Below, one piece after another: positions 26,006-34,301 of a DNA stretch of 64,000 nt (positions are counted from its first letter, which is position 1; every line of letters begins with the position of its first letter). Origin of the DNA: Anaerolineaceae bacterium (lineage in GTDB: Bacteria > Chloroflexota > Anaerolineae > Aggregatilineales > Phototrophicaceae); assembly GCA_007693385.1 (NCBI GenBank), contig REDR01000069.1, positions 17,154 to 81,153 on the forward strand, read 5' to 3'. The notes below the pieces were generated by a model. That model did not search any database and had not been told where the DNA came from. It was given only the letters and a program-made list of their open reading frames with translations. Position numbers and translations under genes: made by a program.

Positions 26006-26076
26006 GGTTTTTATCATGAGTATCATCAAAATAGACGAATCACGGTTGTATAGTGAATAACTGAGGAGTAGAGACA

Positions 26077-26364
26077 ATGACGAGCATCAAAATTCCCACC
26101 CCGCTTCGCGGCTATACCGGCGGCAATATCAAAGTGGAAGTATCCGGCGACACCATCGGCGCGGCGCTGGATGATCTGGTGGCACAATATCCCGAATTAG
26201 AGCCGCATCTGTTCAATGAGGGCAAATTGCGGAATTTCATCAACATCTACATGGGTGACGAGGACGTGCGCGGGCTGGATGGGCTGGACACGACGATTGA
26301 TCGCTCGGTCAGCCTGCGGATTATCCCCAGTATCGCGGGTGGCATCCACACAAGGGAGGCATGA
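26077..26364 (+). CDS. ThiS/MoaD-like sulfur carrier with C-terminal tail (HcyS-like)
   Basis: A 95-residue beta-grasp sulfur carrier. It has the strand pattern of MoaD/CysO, with NFINIYMGDEDVR near 53-65 and the end SIAGG at 85-89. The Gly-Gly is not terminal: six residues (IHTREA) follow. A sulfur carrier must expose Gly-Gly to be adenylated and thiocarboxylated, so the tail has to be removed, as described for Wolinella HcyS by its JAMM protease. The codons of the tail contain AGGGAGG, the ribosome site of the next gene, with which the stop codon overlaps (ATGA). GAGGAG precedes the ATG. Confidence 0.85.
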   Translation: MTSIKIPTPLRGYTGGNIKVEVSGDTIGAALDDLVAQYPELEPHLFNEGKLRNFINIYMGDEDVRGLDGLDTTIDRSVSLRIIPSIAGGIHTREA

Positions 26365-27605
26365 TGCGACCATTGATGACACGCGAGGCCGAACTCTCCC
26401 ACGCGGAAGTCAGCCGTTATAGCCGCCACCTCATCATGCCGGAAGTCGGCATCGAAGGCCAGCGCAAGCTGAAAGCGTCCAGCGTGCTATTGATCGGCAC
26501 CGGCGGGCTGGGTAGCCCTACCGCGCTGTATCTGGCGGCGGCGGGAATCGGGCGGATGGGGTTGGTCGATTATGACATAGTGGACGAGTCGAACCTGCAA
26601 CGGCAGATCATACACGGGCAGAGTACGCTGGGCGTCTCCAAGCTGGATAGCGCCGAGCGCCGCATCAAGGATATTAACCCGTTCATCGAGATCGACAAGC
26701 ACAACGTCCCGCTAACGTCGGATAACGCGCTGGCGATCATCGCGCCATACGACATCGTGATCGACGGCACGGACAACTTCCCGACGCGCTATCTGGTCAA
26801 CGACGCCTGCGCCAAGCTGGGCAAGCCGAACGTATATGGCAGTATCTTCCGCTTTGAAGGCCAGCTCAGCGTGTTCTATGCTGAAGAAGGCCCATGCTAT
26901 CGTTGCATGTTCCCCGAACCACCGCCGCCCGGATTAGTGCCCAGTTGCGCGGAGGGCGGCGTACTCGGTATTTTGCCGGGCACCATCGGCACGCTACAGG
27001 CGACGGAAGCGATCAAGCTGTTGCTCGGCATCGGCGACCCGATGATCGGGCGCATGATACTGTACGACGCGCTAGAGATGAGCTTCACGACGATCAAAGT
27101 CCGCAAAGACCCGAACTGTCCGGTGTGCAGTATCCCCGCCGAGCAGATCGAATTGATCGACTATGAGCAGTTCTGCGGCGTACCAGCGCACGACCACAGC
27201 GATTTTTCCGGCGTGGAAGCGGCGGAGCACAACGGCATGGGCGTCATCGACGTGCGGACGTTGAACCAGCGCTTGACCGGCGGCGACGATCTGCTGGTGC
27301 TGGATGTGCGCGAGCCGCATGAATGGGCGATTGCCGCCATTGAGGGCACGCTCCGCATCCCGAAGGGCGACATCCAGACCGCCAAAAACGCGGTCATCGC
27401 CGGGCGCAAGCTGGAAGCGGAGACGGTGCTGAAAGACATCCCGCGTGATCGTGAGATCGTGGTGCATTGTCGTTCCGGCAAGCGTAGCGCCGATGTGATT
27501 GATCTGCTGGTGCAGGCTGGATACGACGCCGACAAGCTGAAAAATCTGGAAGGCGGCATACTGGCATGGGCGGAACAGATCGACCCGACGTTGCCGACGT
27601 ACTGA
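26361..27605 (+). CDS. E1-like adenylyltransferase with rhodanese domain (HcyF/MoeB-like)
   Basis: Activates the C-terminus of the sulfur carrier with ATP and passes sulfur to it. The N-terminal ThiF/MoeB domain (about residues 15-270) shows GTGGLGSPTALYLAAAGIG, the DESNLQRQ segment and two Cys pairs (CYRC and CPVC) for structural zinc. A rhodanese domain occupies roughly 290-410, with its active cysteine in VVHCRSGKRS near 370. The gene overlaps the carrier gene by four bases, so the pair is translationally coupled. In this operon it should charge the carrier for homocysteine synthesis; molybdopterin or thiouridine roles cannot be excluded. Confidence 0.9.
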   Translation: MMRPLMTREAELSHAEVSRYSRHLIMPEVGIEGQRKLKASSVLLIGTGGLGSPTALYLAAAGIGRMGLVDYDIVDESNLQRQIIHGQSTLGVSKLDSAERRIKDINPFIEIDKHNVPLTSDNALAIIAPYDIVIDGTDNFPTRYLVNDACAKLGKPNVYGSIFRFEGQLSVFYAEEGPCYRCMFPEPPPPGLVPSCAEGGVLGILPGTIGTLQATEAIKLLLGIGDPMIGRMILYDALEMSFTTIKVRKDPNCPVCSIPAEQIELIDYEQFCGVPAHDHSDFSGVEAAEHNGMGVIDVRTLNQRLTGGDDLLVLDVREPHEWAIAAIEGTLRIPKGDIQTAKNAVIAGRKLEAETVLKDIPRDREIVVHCRSGKRSADVIDLLVQAGYDADKLKNLEGGILAWAEQIDPTLPTY

Positions 27606-27621
27606 AGAATTTTGCCGTGTT

Positions 27622-27645
27622 GGGCGTAGCACGCTACGCCCCTAC
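27622..27645. repeat. Dispersed palindromic repeat, copy 3
   Basis: GGGCGTAGCACGCTACGCCC followed by CTAC, directly downstream of the sulfur operon. It carries the CCCCTAC end on the right, so it is inverted relative to most copies. Confidence 0.85.
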
Positions 27646-27740
27646 AAAATCATCGCGTGACTTTTATTCGCCGTCGCATCCCGTTTGTAACTGCTCTCAA
27701 ACAAACATATCAAAAAATTCGGAAATTTTTCAGATTCGCG

Positions 27741-27749
27741 TGTTAGAAT
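27741..27749 (+). promoter_or_regulatory. Putative extended -10 promoter
   Basis: TGT followed by TAGAAT, 35 bases before the next gene. No good -35 box is seen, but a small inverted repeat (AAAAATT..AATTTTT) lies just upstream. Confidence 0.3.
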
Positions 27750-27783
27750 TGGAATGACGATCACTTCATTGAGGTAAAAAATC

Positions 27784-28500
27784 ATGCCGGTTCTGCTACT
27801 CGCTCAGGGCGACGCCGCCGCTAAAGACATGCTACGTCGCGCCATCGAAGCCCGTTATGGCCCGCGCCCGCCCGCACTAGACCGCCTACAAATCGACTTC
27901 AAAGGCCGTAGCCGCTTCAAAGTTGGTCCGGTGATGGCGTGGGTGCCGGTGGATGTGGTCGCCTATTTCAGCTTTCCAACCGCGATGCGCTGGGATTTCA
28001 TCGCCAAGCCGTTGAAGTTGCCCGTACAACGCGGCATCGAAGCCTACGACGGCACGACATATCGCAGTCTGCGCGGCGGCAAAGCGCCGAACACCATCGA
28101 CGATCCGGCGGCGGCGAGCGCTATCCGTCAACGTTTATGGGCGGTGGCGTCGGTCATGCTCACGCCGTTGAGCGATCTATTCGTGCGGCTGGAGCAAGTC
28201 GCCGACAACGGCCTGCGGGCGACCAATACCCAGCTCGGCGACTTCGCCGACATCTATCTGCGCCCCGATGATACGATTGACCATGTGCGCGTGCATTGCC
28301 TGAACCCCGATAGTGGCCGGACGCAAGACTTCATCGTGCGGACATCGCCGGAGCAAAAGCCGGTTGATGACTTGCTCGTGCCGGAGAAATTAACGATGCT
28401 GTGGGACGAAGAACCGACCATCGAATTGACGCCGGTACAGGCGCGGATCAATCCGGAGCTACCCCCGGCGCTATTCTCGCTGGAAGAAGCGCCGGTCTAA
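27784..28500 (+). CDS. Hypothetical protein, 238 residues
   Basis: I do not recognise a family. The protein is soluble, without signal peptide or membrane span. It starts MPVLLLAQGD and holds a DFKGRSRFKVGPVMAWVP-like beta-rich part (shown in part as FKGRSRFKVGP), then an FPTAMRWDFIAKP segment and a charged C-terminus. Layout recalls an outer-membrane-lipoprotein-sorting-like sheet (a substrate-binding beta fold with an ARYG helix), but this is weak. GAGG precedes the ATG. The gene stands alone after the sulfur operon, facing the GNAT gene. Confidence 0.7.
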   Translation: MPVLLLAQGDAAAKDMLRRAIEARYGPRPPALDRLQIDFKGRSRFKVGPVMAWVPVDVVAYFSFPTAMRWDFIAKPLKLPVQRGIEAYDGTTYRSLRGGKAPNTIDDPAAASAIRQRLWAVASVMLTPLSDLFVRLEQVADNGLRATNTQLGDFADIYLRPDDTIDHVRVHCLNPDSGRTQDFIVRTSPEQKPVDDLLVPEKLTMLWDEEPTIELTPVQARINPELPPALFSLEEAPV

Positions 28501-28507
28501 ATCCGCC

Positions 28508-29029
28508 TTAGCGATAATGCGCGGGCATCGGCTCTTCGGTGCGCTGGTAGATGCCAAAGCCGCGCTTGATGTAGTTATCAATCGCGTGCGGGCTATCCAG
28601 ATTGCAGGTGTGTAGCCACAGGCGGCGCGTCGTTTCGTCGTCCCATGCGGATTGTATCGCGTGGCTCAACAGATGCTTGCCCAGCCCGCGCCCGATGAAA
28701 TCCCCGCGCAGGCCGAAGTACGCCAGCTCGACATCGCCCGCCGCCGCGTCAGACACGGCCAACTCCGCATAACCCGCCGGACATCCGGCCACGTACAGCA
28801 CATCCACCCGCGCCGGAGCGAGCGCCGCGTTCAATGCTGTGTCATCCAGCGCGGCGCGGTCACGCCAGCGCCACGCCGCCCCGACTTCGCTATACAAAAA
28901 ACGGTAAAAAGCCACATCCACGCGCCCCAACCGGATGATTTGCGCGTCGGGCACATCCACCCACGCCGGTTGAAAATCGGAGCGTCGGCGCATCTCTAAA
29001 TAAGTGGTCACCAATGTATCAGGAATCAC
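28508..29029 (-). CDS. GNAT family N-acetyltransferase
   Basis: A 173-residue acetyltransferase. The acetyl-CoA binding loop is RGDFIGRGLGKHLL near residues 113-126, preceded by the ELAYFGL beta-4 strand, and RLWLHTCNLDSPHAIDNYIKRGF gives the C-terminal half of the fold. The frame starts with GTG at 29029; the ATG at codon 13 is an alternative because no strong ribosome site is visible. Substrate unknown. Confidence 0.82.
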   Translation of the reverse strand: MIPDTLVTTYLEMRRRSDFQPAWVDVPDAQIIRLGRVDVAFYRFLYSEVGAAWRWRDRAALDDTALNAALAPARVDVLYVAGCPAGYAELAVSDAAAGDVELAYFGLRGDFIGRGLGKHLLSHAIQSAWDDETTRRLWLHTCNLDSPHAIDNYIKRGFGIYQRTEEPMPAHYR

Positions 29030-29161
29030 GGTTCATCTTCGCCTCATCTGCTATAATAGAATCACGTTGACGGCACGCCGTCCGCGCTACGTGTGCGGAT
29101 CATATCGCGCATCAACGAGAAATTAAACAGCATAGCGCATTTTTGCAAAAGGCAAATCTTA

Positions 29162-30394
29162 ATGAACTTCGATTTGACAGACGAACAAAAGCAAGCTCAA
29201 AAAATGGTGCGCGATTTCGCCGCCAAAGAAGTGATCCCCGTCATCGGTGAATGGGATCGCAAACAGGAGATGAATCCGGCGTTTCTGCCGCGCATGGCGG
29301 AGCTAGGGATTCTCGGCATCAGCATTCCGGTGCGCTACGGCGGGCAGGGATTCGACTACATCACGCTGGGGCTGGTATGCGAAGAACTGGAACGCGCCGA
29401 CACGACTCTGCGCGTGGTGATGAGCGTGCATCACGGCCTGAACAGTCAGGCGTTGTTGCAGTGGGGCACGGAAGAACAGAAGCAGAAATTCCTGACGCCA
29501 CAGGCGACGGGCGAGAAATACGCCGGATTCTGCCTGACCGAGCCGGGCGCGGGGAGCGATGTGGCGGCGATGAATAGCACCGCCCGCCGTGTTGGTGATC
29601 GCTACATCCTCAACGGCGAAAAGATGTGGATTAGTCTGGCGACGAAGGCGCATCATTTTGTGGTGGTCGCCAAGCACGACCCCGACGCGCAACCGGCGCA
29701 CAAGGGCATGAGCGCGTTCATCGTGACCAGCGACATGGCCGGAGTCACCTCCGGCGATATTCACGGCAAGCTGGGCGTGCGGGCGGGTTCAACCGGCTGG
29801 ATCAAGATGGAAGACGTGGAAGTGCCCGTCGAGAATCGGCTGGGCGAAGAGGGTGAAGGCTTCAAGATTGCGATGTCGTGTCTGGATAATGGCCGCTACA
29901 CCGTCGCCAGTGGTGCGACTGGCCTCATCCGCGCCTGTCTGGAAGATAGCATCCAGTACGCGATGGAGCGCGAGACGTTCGGCACGCCGATAGCGCAACA
30001 TCAGCTCATCAAGCAGAAGATCGCCTACATGCAACAATGGTATGATGCGGCGTTCTTGCTGTGTACCAAAGTCGGCTATTTGAAAAATCAGGGCGTGCGT
30101 AACACCCGCGAAACCAGCATGGCGAAGTGGTACGCCACCGACCATAGCGTGAAGGCGGCGCTGGAAGCGGTGCAGATATTCGGCGCGTATGGCTTCAGCG
30201 ACGAGTATCCGGTAGAGCGCTATCTGCGTAACAGCAAGGGCGCGGTGATCTACGAAGGCACCAGCGAGATTCACCAGTTGATGCAGGCCGACTATGCGTT
30301 CGGCTTCCGCGATGACAGGTCGATTCGCTGTGAGATGCCCGCCTACGATGCCGAATTCTGGCAATCCGAGCCGGAGCCAGTCGCAGGCGACTAA
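29162..30394 (+). CDS. Acyl-CoA dehydrogenase
   Basis: FAD enzyme that introduces the alpha-beta double bond in acyl-CoA and passes electrons to ETF. Family motifs are [34 protein letters not shown], and [12 protein letters not shown] with the probable catalytic region before it. Length 410 residues. Open frame begins at 29093, but the ATG at 29162 matches the family start. The etfBA genes are 3 kb downstream and a second dehydrogenase lies at 56778. The substrate chain type (short, branched, glutaryl) cannot be fixed here. Confidence 0.92.
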   Translation: MNFDLTDEQKQAQKMVRDFAAKEVIPVIGEWDRKQEMNPAFLPRMAELGILGISIPVRYGGQGFDYITLGLVCEELERADTTLRVVMSVHHGLNSQALLQWGTEEQKQKFLTPQATGEKYAGFCLTEPGAGSDVAAMNSTARRVGDRYILNGEKMWISLATKAHHFVVVAKHDPDAQPAHKGMSAFIVTSDMAGVTSGDIHGKLGVRAGSTGWIKMEDVEVPVENRLGEEGEGFKIAMSCLDNGRYTVASGATGLIRACLEDSIQYAMERETFGTPIAQHQLIKQKIAYMQQWYDAAFLLCTKVGYLKNQGVRNTRETSMAKWYATDHSVKAALEAVQIFGAYGFSDEYPVERYLRNSKGAVIYEGTSEIHQLMQADYAFGFRDDRSIRCEMPAYDAEFWQSEPEPVAGD

Positions 30395-30426
30395 CGCATC
30401 CGCGAAGATGTGAGCATGGCATAGAT

Positions 30427-30460
30427 CAAAAAGCCCCCGTCGGTGTCACTGGCGGGGGCT
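30427..30460 (-). terminator. Intrinsic terminator of the SH3/M23 gene
   Basis: On the minus strand AGCCCCCG pairs with CGGGGGCT and leads into TTTTTG. It lies 20 bases beyond the stop of the SH3/M23 gene and may also slow transcription coming from the dehydrogenase gene. Confidence 0.75.
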
Positions 30461-30481
30461 GTGGTTTTGCGGTCAGATGCT

Positions 30482-31768
30482 TCAGGCACGCGGGCCGATC
30501 AACGGGCCGCCCAGTTGAATCATCGGCTGGTCTAGCGGCTTCGTCCATTGTTTCCACTGGTCGCTATGGTAGAAATAGCGCAGTTGCGAGACGCTCCCCT
30601 GTCGCGCCGGAGTCGCCGGATTGAACTTGTTGACGATGGCGTTCAGCAAGCGATCCGGCATCAGCAGAAGCGGGTTAACGATGGTGAATTCACGGTAGCG
30701 GATTTCAAAGTGCAGGTGATACCACGGCAACGGCTCGATCTCGGCGATGATGGTATCGGGCGTGATGCGCTGTCCCGGATTGAAGCGGCGCGGGTTGGTG
30801 ATGTGCTGGTAGATCAGCGTGTAGTCACCGGCTTTCAACCACACCGACAGATTCGGTGAGACGCGGCGCACGTCGATGAACGTCGCCTCCACACCGGCAT
30901 AGACCGGAATGCCGGGCGCTTGATTCAAGAAGTCCAGCCCGCCGTGCAAGCCCTGCGAATAGCCGTCATAGTTGAAGTTTCTGCCGTCAGTATAGGCGAA
31001 TACGTTGTTGCCGAAATACTGAAACATCGCCGTCTGTTCGATGTTGACCGGCAATCGCTGGATCAGCGCCTTGTAGCCGGGTAGGTCGGTTCGCGTCGGC
31101 AGGCCAGCATCCACCGGCGGCGGCGGCTGGTTGATGGGTTGTAGAAACACGATGTCGCCATTGATCGAACGCTCCGCCGACCACCCGCGCCCGTGCCGTA
31201 TCCACACGAAACCATCGGCCTCAACGCGGCTGGATGGGTCGGCGGTGATGACATGCTCAAGGCCGACGGTGCTATCCGGCTGAACGTCTGGATAATTCAG
31301 GCCGGGACCAATCCGCACGCGGACGCGCATCATCGCGCGGAACGATTGCGCGGGCGTTTCCGTGACTTCAACTTCCGGCTCAGGCTCGGGTTCTGGTTCA
31401 GGCTCGGGTTCAGGTTCAGGTTCTGGTTCAGGCTCGGGTTGGGGTTCAGGTTCGGGTTCTGGCTTGGTGTCGGTAGATTCAAGCTGGCCGCGCTTCGGTG
31501 TGCCGGTGCGGGCTTCACGGTCAAAGAAAGCGGCCAGACCTACCCTGATTAAAAACGTCTGTGTGCCGTCGATGCGGCGTTCCGGCGACCAGCCGCGCAG
31601 GTGTCGCACCCACACATAGCCATCGGCCTCTGTACGCGTGGACGGAAAGACGATCACCAGACTGCCCTCATAAATCGTGCCGCCGTCCACGCCGTTAAGC
31701 GCCGGACGATCACGGATGATGACATCGCTATGCGCCGCCCGCATTCGCATTGTTCGAGTTATTACCAT
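30482..31768 (-). CDS. SH3-domain / Pro-Glu-repeat / M23-like peptidase protein
   Basis: A 428-residue mosaic. Residues about 10-75 and 140-210 look like two bacterial SH3 domains (both with the VWVRH/VWIRH ... GWSPER/GWSAER pattern). Between them lies a pure Pro-Glu repeat of about 30 residues. The C-terminal part (about 255-400) resembles an M23 peptidase: GLHGGLDF gives the HxxxD motif and YHLHFEIR the HxH motif. M23 enzymes cut peptidoglycan cross-links. Surprisingly no signal peptide is seen at the present start MVITRTMRM, and no ribosome site precedes it, so the true start or export route is unclear. Confidence 0.8.
   Translation of the reverse strand: MVITRTMRMRAAHSDVIIRDRPALNGVDGGTIYEGSLVIVFPSTRTEADGYVWVRHLRGWSPERRIDGTQTFLIRVGLAAFFDREARTGTPKRGQLESTDTKPEPEPEPQPEPEPEPEPEPEPEPEPEPEPEVEVTETPAQSFRAMMRVRVRIGPGLNYPDVQPDSTVGLEHVITADPSSRVEADGFVWIRHGRGWSAERSINGDIVFLQPINQPPPPVDAGLPTRTDLPGYKALIQRLPVNIEQTAMFQYFGNNVFAYTDGRNFNYDGYSQGLHGGLDFLNQAPGIPVYAGVEATFIDVRRVSPNLSVWLKAGDYTLIYQHITNPRRFNPGQRITPDTIIAEIEPLPWYHLHFEIRYREFTIVNPLLLMPDRLLNAIVNKFNPATPARQGSVSQLRYFYHSDQWKQWTKPLDQPMIQLGGPLIGPRA
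31370..31470 (-). repeat. Pro-Glu coding tandem repeat
   Basis: Six-base units (GGTTCA, GGCTCG, GGTTCT on the plus strand) encode the Pro-Glu linker of the SH3/M23 protein. It is an in-frame coding repeat, likely variable in length between strains. Confidence 0.85.
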
Positions 31769-31935
31769 CGCAATTTCAGGCGCAGATTACCGAAGCGCCC
31801 CCTCCTCTCGCCTCAAATTAAAATGAGTATCTGCTGGCCGATCACAACCGGCTTTTAACCGACGGCGAACGGCTTCGTGATACGTTGACATTGTAGCACA
31901 GCGATACTATGATTGAAAAATAAGATAAAATAGTC

Positions 31936-31957
31936 GGGGCGTGGCACGCTACGCCAC
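31936..31957. repeat. Dispersed palindromic repeat, copy 4 (divergent)
   Basis: GGGGCGTGGCACGCTACGCC then AC, a variant of the family with one changed base on each side. It lies in the 293-base gap between the SH3/M23 gene and the SGNH hydrolase gene; apart from this and the next palindrome I see nothing else there. Confidence 0.75.
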
Positions 31958-31986
31958 GACAGATCATCATCCCGAAAAACGATGTC

Positions 31987-32007
31987 GGGGCGCAACGCAC
32001 CGCGCCC
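31987..32007. repeat. Divergent palindrome (GGGGCGCAAC type)
   Basis: GGGGCGCAACGCACCGCGCC with a further C, 30 bases after copy 4. It resembles the palindromes at 2578 and 15185. Confidence 0.5.
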
Positions 32008-32061
32008 GAAAATTACCTCCCTACGCAGGACTATTCACGGCACGAACGGAGACGACCACGC

Positions 32062-32733
32062 ATGAAAATTATCTTTCTGGGCGATAGCCTGACGGCGGGC
32101 GTATATGGCGGCGATTTCGTCGCGGAGCTAGCCGCGATGATGCCCGACGACCAGATCATCAACGCCGGAATCGGCGGTAGTACCGCGCCGGATATGCTGG
32201 CGCGGCTGGATGACATCATCGCCCATGAGCCGGACGCGGTTTTTGTGATGGGTGGCGGCAATGATGCCATCTCCTACAGCCAGCCGGACACGCGCCCATA
32301 TTATCGTCAGGCGCAAGACATCCCCGACGGGGTGGTGACGCCGGAGATGTTCACGACGGCTTATCGTGACATCCTGCAAACATTACAACTCGCCTTTGTG
32401 CGCGTGTGGGTGGGATTGCCGCCGATGGAGTACAACCCGCAGACCGTCTCCGCGATGAAGCGCTATAACGACATCGCCCGCGAAGTCGCGGCCAGCTTCA
32501 ACGTGCCCGCGCTCGATCTGATGGCGCATTTCACGCCGGACGATGTGCCAGAACGCCCGCCAATCACCATCAAGACGATCAATACCATCGGCCAGCGCAC
32601 CGCTAACGGCTGGGACGATTACGAAGGCGAACGCGAGCGCGGCGGCTACACTTATTCATTTGACGGCATCCACATTCTGCCGCGTACCGCCGAACGTTTC
32701 GCCCGCTTGATCTACGATTTCATGGACGAGTAG
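32062..32733 (+). CDS. SGNH/GDSL-type hydrolase
   Basis: A 223-residue esterase-like protein. Block I is IFLGDSLTAG with the nucleophile Ser9, block II the Gly in GIGGST, block III GGGNDA with the conserved Asn, and block V the Asp/His pair in FDGIHILP near the C-terminus. No signal peptide, so it is probably cytosolic. GGAGACGACC precedes the ATG. Substrate unknown; lipids, carbohydrate acetyl groups and thioesters are all possible for this family. Confidence 0.9.
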   Translation: MKIIFLGDSLTAGVYGGDFVAELAAMMPDDQIINAGIGGSTAPDMLARLDDIIAHEPDAVFVMGGGNDAISYSQPDTRPYYRQAQDIPDGVVTPEMFTTAYRDILQTLQLAFVRVWVGLPPMEYNPQTVSAMKRYNDIAREVAASFNVPALDLMAHFTPDDVPERPPITIKTINTIGQRTANGWDDYEGERERGGYTYSFDGIHILPRTAERFARLIYDFMDE

Positions 32734-32766
32734 CCGTATAGTATGCGATAGGGAGTCTTTAACGTT

Positions 32767-33366
32767 ATGATCCAAAAAATCCGCGCCGGATGGAACAAAG
32801 CCCGCACTATCCTGTTGAGCAATGAGCAGTTGATCGCGCAATTACCGGCGCGACGACACGGCGAAGCGCTCCGCGTGCTGGAAACCCTCAAAGAGCGCGA
32901 ATGCTTACAAAATGGCACGATGAAACATGCCGACTTGCGCGGCGTGGACATTCGCGGAGCGCTGATCGCCATGTCGGATTTTGAAGGCGTCAACTTCGGC
33001 GGGGCGAAACTGGACGGCGCGTATCTGGGCTGTTGCAACCTGCGGCGGGCGGATTTCAGCGCGGCGCAATGTACCGGCGTGAACTTTCGTGAGGCGCACA
33101 TCAACAATGCGCTGTTCGTCGGCGCGGATTTATCCGGCGCGTACTTCGCGGAGGCGGTCTTGCGCGGCGCGGATTTATCCGGCGGGCGATTGCACCGCAC
33201 CAACTTCTGGGGCGCGAACCTGAAAGGCGTCCGCCTGCTGGACGCCGATCTATCCGGCGCGAACCTGACCAGCGCGAAGTTCGACAGCGCCACCACTCTC
33301 CCCGACGGCACACAATGGACGCCGGACGCTGATCTATCGCGTTTCACCGGCCCAACGGCCATCTAA
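32767..33366 (+). CDS. Pentapeptide repeat protein
   Basis: A 199-residue protein whose residues about 50-180 form a right-handed quadrilateral beta-helix of pentapeptide repeats: units such as ADLRG, ANFWG-like and ADLSG repeat with a central Leu/Phe. The N-terminal 45 residues are helical and basic. Such proteins can mimic DNA (gyrase protection) or be simple scaffolds; function here is unknown. GGGAG precedes the ATG by about ten bases. Confidence 0.9.
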   Translation: MIQKIRAGWNKARTILLSNEQLIAQLPARRHGEALRVLETLKERECLQNGTMKHADLRGVDIRGALIAMSDFEGVNFGGAKLDGAYLGCCNLRRADFSAAQCTGVNFREAHINNALFVGADLSGAYFAEAVLRGADLSGGRLHRTNFWGANLKGVRLLDADLSGANLTSAKFDSATTLPDGTQWTPDADLSRFTGPTAI

Positions 33367-33376
33367 CCGAAAATCT

Positions 33377-33400
33377 GTAGGGGCGTAGCGTGCTACGCCC
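33377..33400. repeat. Dispersed palindromic repeat, copy 5
   Basis: GTAGGGGCGTAGCGTGCTAC followed by GCCC, preceded by AAAATCT. One of the most complete copies, just after the pentapeptide gene. Confidence 0.88.
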
Positions 33401-33446
33401 AACATTCCCCAACACCGAAAACTCCAATCATGCCTACCCATTATCT

Positions 33447-33480
33447 TTTAATTGAATCTCGATTCAATTAAAGGTACAAT
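33447..33480 (+). promoter_or_regulatory. etfBA promoter overlapped by a 26-bp operator-like palindrome
   Basis: The promoter is TTGAAT (33452-33457), a 17-base spacer and TACAAT (33475-33480). A perfect palindrome with 12-base arms (TTTAATTGAATC and GATTCAATTAAA, two-base centre, 33447-33472) covers the -35 box and most of the spacer. Such AT-rich symmetry in a GC-rich genome suggests a dimeric repressor of the TetR, MarR or GntR type, perhaps responding to acyl-CoA. No regulator gene adjoins. Confidence 0.7.
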
Positions 33481-33521
33481 ATCGGGGACAAATAGATTTT
33501 GATAACAGGGAGGATTTTACC

Positions 33522-34301
33522 TTGTCAATTATCGTTTTTACGAGAAGTACGCCGGATACCGCCGCGAAAGTGGAAGTAGACGGTAGCGGCAACGTGACAT
33601 GGGGTGATGCGGCGACAGTCGTCAACCCGTGGGACGAGTACGCGCTGGAAGAGGGCATCGTGCAGGCCAAGAACGGCGGCGGCAAAGCGTCCGTCATCGC
33701 TATTGGCGGCGAGATGCACAACGACGCGCTGAAGCATTCGCTGGCGATGGGACTCGATCAGGCTATCCGCGTTGAAGATGACGCGCTGGACGCGAGCGAC
33801 GCGCTAGCCTACGCGACAGCCGCTTCTGCCGCCGTCAAGAAGGTGGACGACGCCAAGCTGGTGATCTTCGGCAAGGAGAGCATCGACGTAGGCACCGATC
33901 AGCACGCCTATATGACGGCGCGTAAGTTGGGCTGGACGATGCTCAGCTATGTCTCGCAGATCATCGAAGTCGATTATGAAGCCGGTACGATCAAAGTTGA
34001 GAAGATGTACGAGCAAGGCAAGCAGGTTGTCACCAGCCAGCTACCCGCCGTCATCACCGTGATGAAGGAAATCAACGAACCGCGTTATCCATCCTTCATC
34101 GGCATCCGCAAAGCCAGCAAAGCGCAGATTCCGGTGTGGTCGCTGGCCGATCTCGGCATCTCAGCGCCCACCGCGAAGACGCAAACGCTGGCCTTCAACA
34201 ACCTGCCCGCCCGCGAGGTCAAGACCGAGATGATCGAAGGTGAGCCGGAAGAGCAAGCGCGGATTCTGGTCGATAAACTGCTGGAGGAGAAGGTACTATG
34301 A
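33522..34301 (+). CDS. etfB: Electron transfer flavoprotein beta subunit
   Basis: Beta subunit of ETF, the soluble carrier that takes electrons from acyl-CoA dehydrogenases. It starts SIIVFTRSTPDTAAKVEVDG and holds the nucleotide-binding part with LAMGLDQAIRVEDDAL and GKESIDVGTDQ. The conserved TSQLPAVITVMKEINEPRYPS signature lies near residues 170-190. Length 259. Start codon is TTG at 33522, supported by GGGAGG about nine bases upstream. The end overlaps etfA by four bases (ATGA). Confidence 0.94.
   Translation: MSIIVFTRSTPDTAAKVEVDGSGNVTWGDAATVVNPWDEYALEEGIVQAKNGGGKASVIAIGGEMHNDALKHSLAMGLDQAIRVEDDALDASDALAYATAASAAVKKVDDAKLVIFGKESIDVGTDQHAYMTARKLGWTMLSYVSQIIEVDYEAGTIKVEKMYEQGKQVVTSQLPAVITVMKEINEPRYPSFIGIRKASKAQIPVWSLADLGISAPTAKTQTLAFNNLPAREVKTEMIEGEPEEQARILVDKLLEEKVL

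Noticed and set aside
31370..31470. CRISPR-like short tandem repeats
   Set aside because: The six-base units have no spacers and encode an in-frame Pro-Glu linker.
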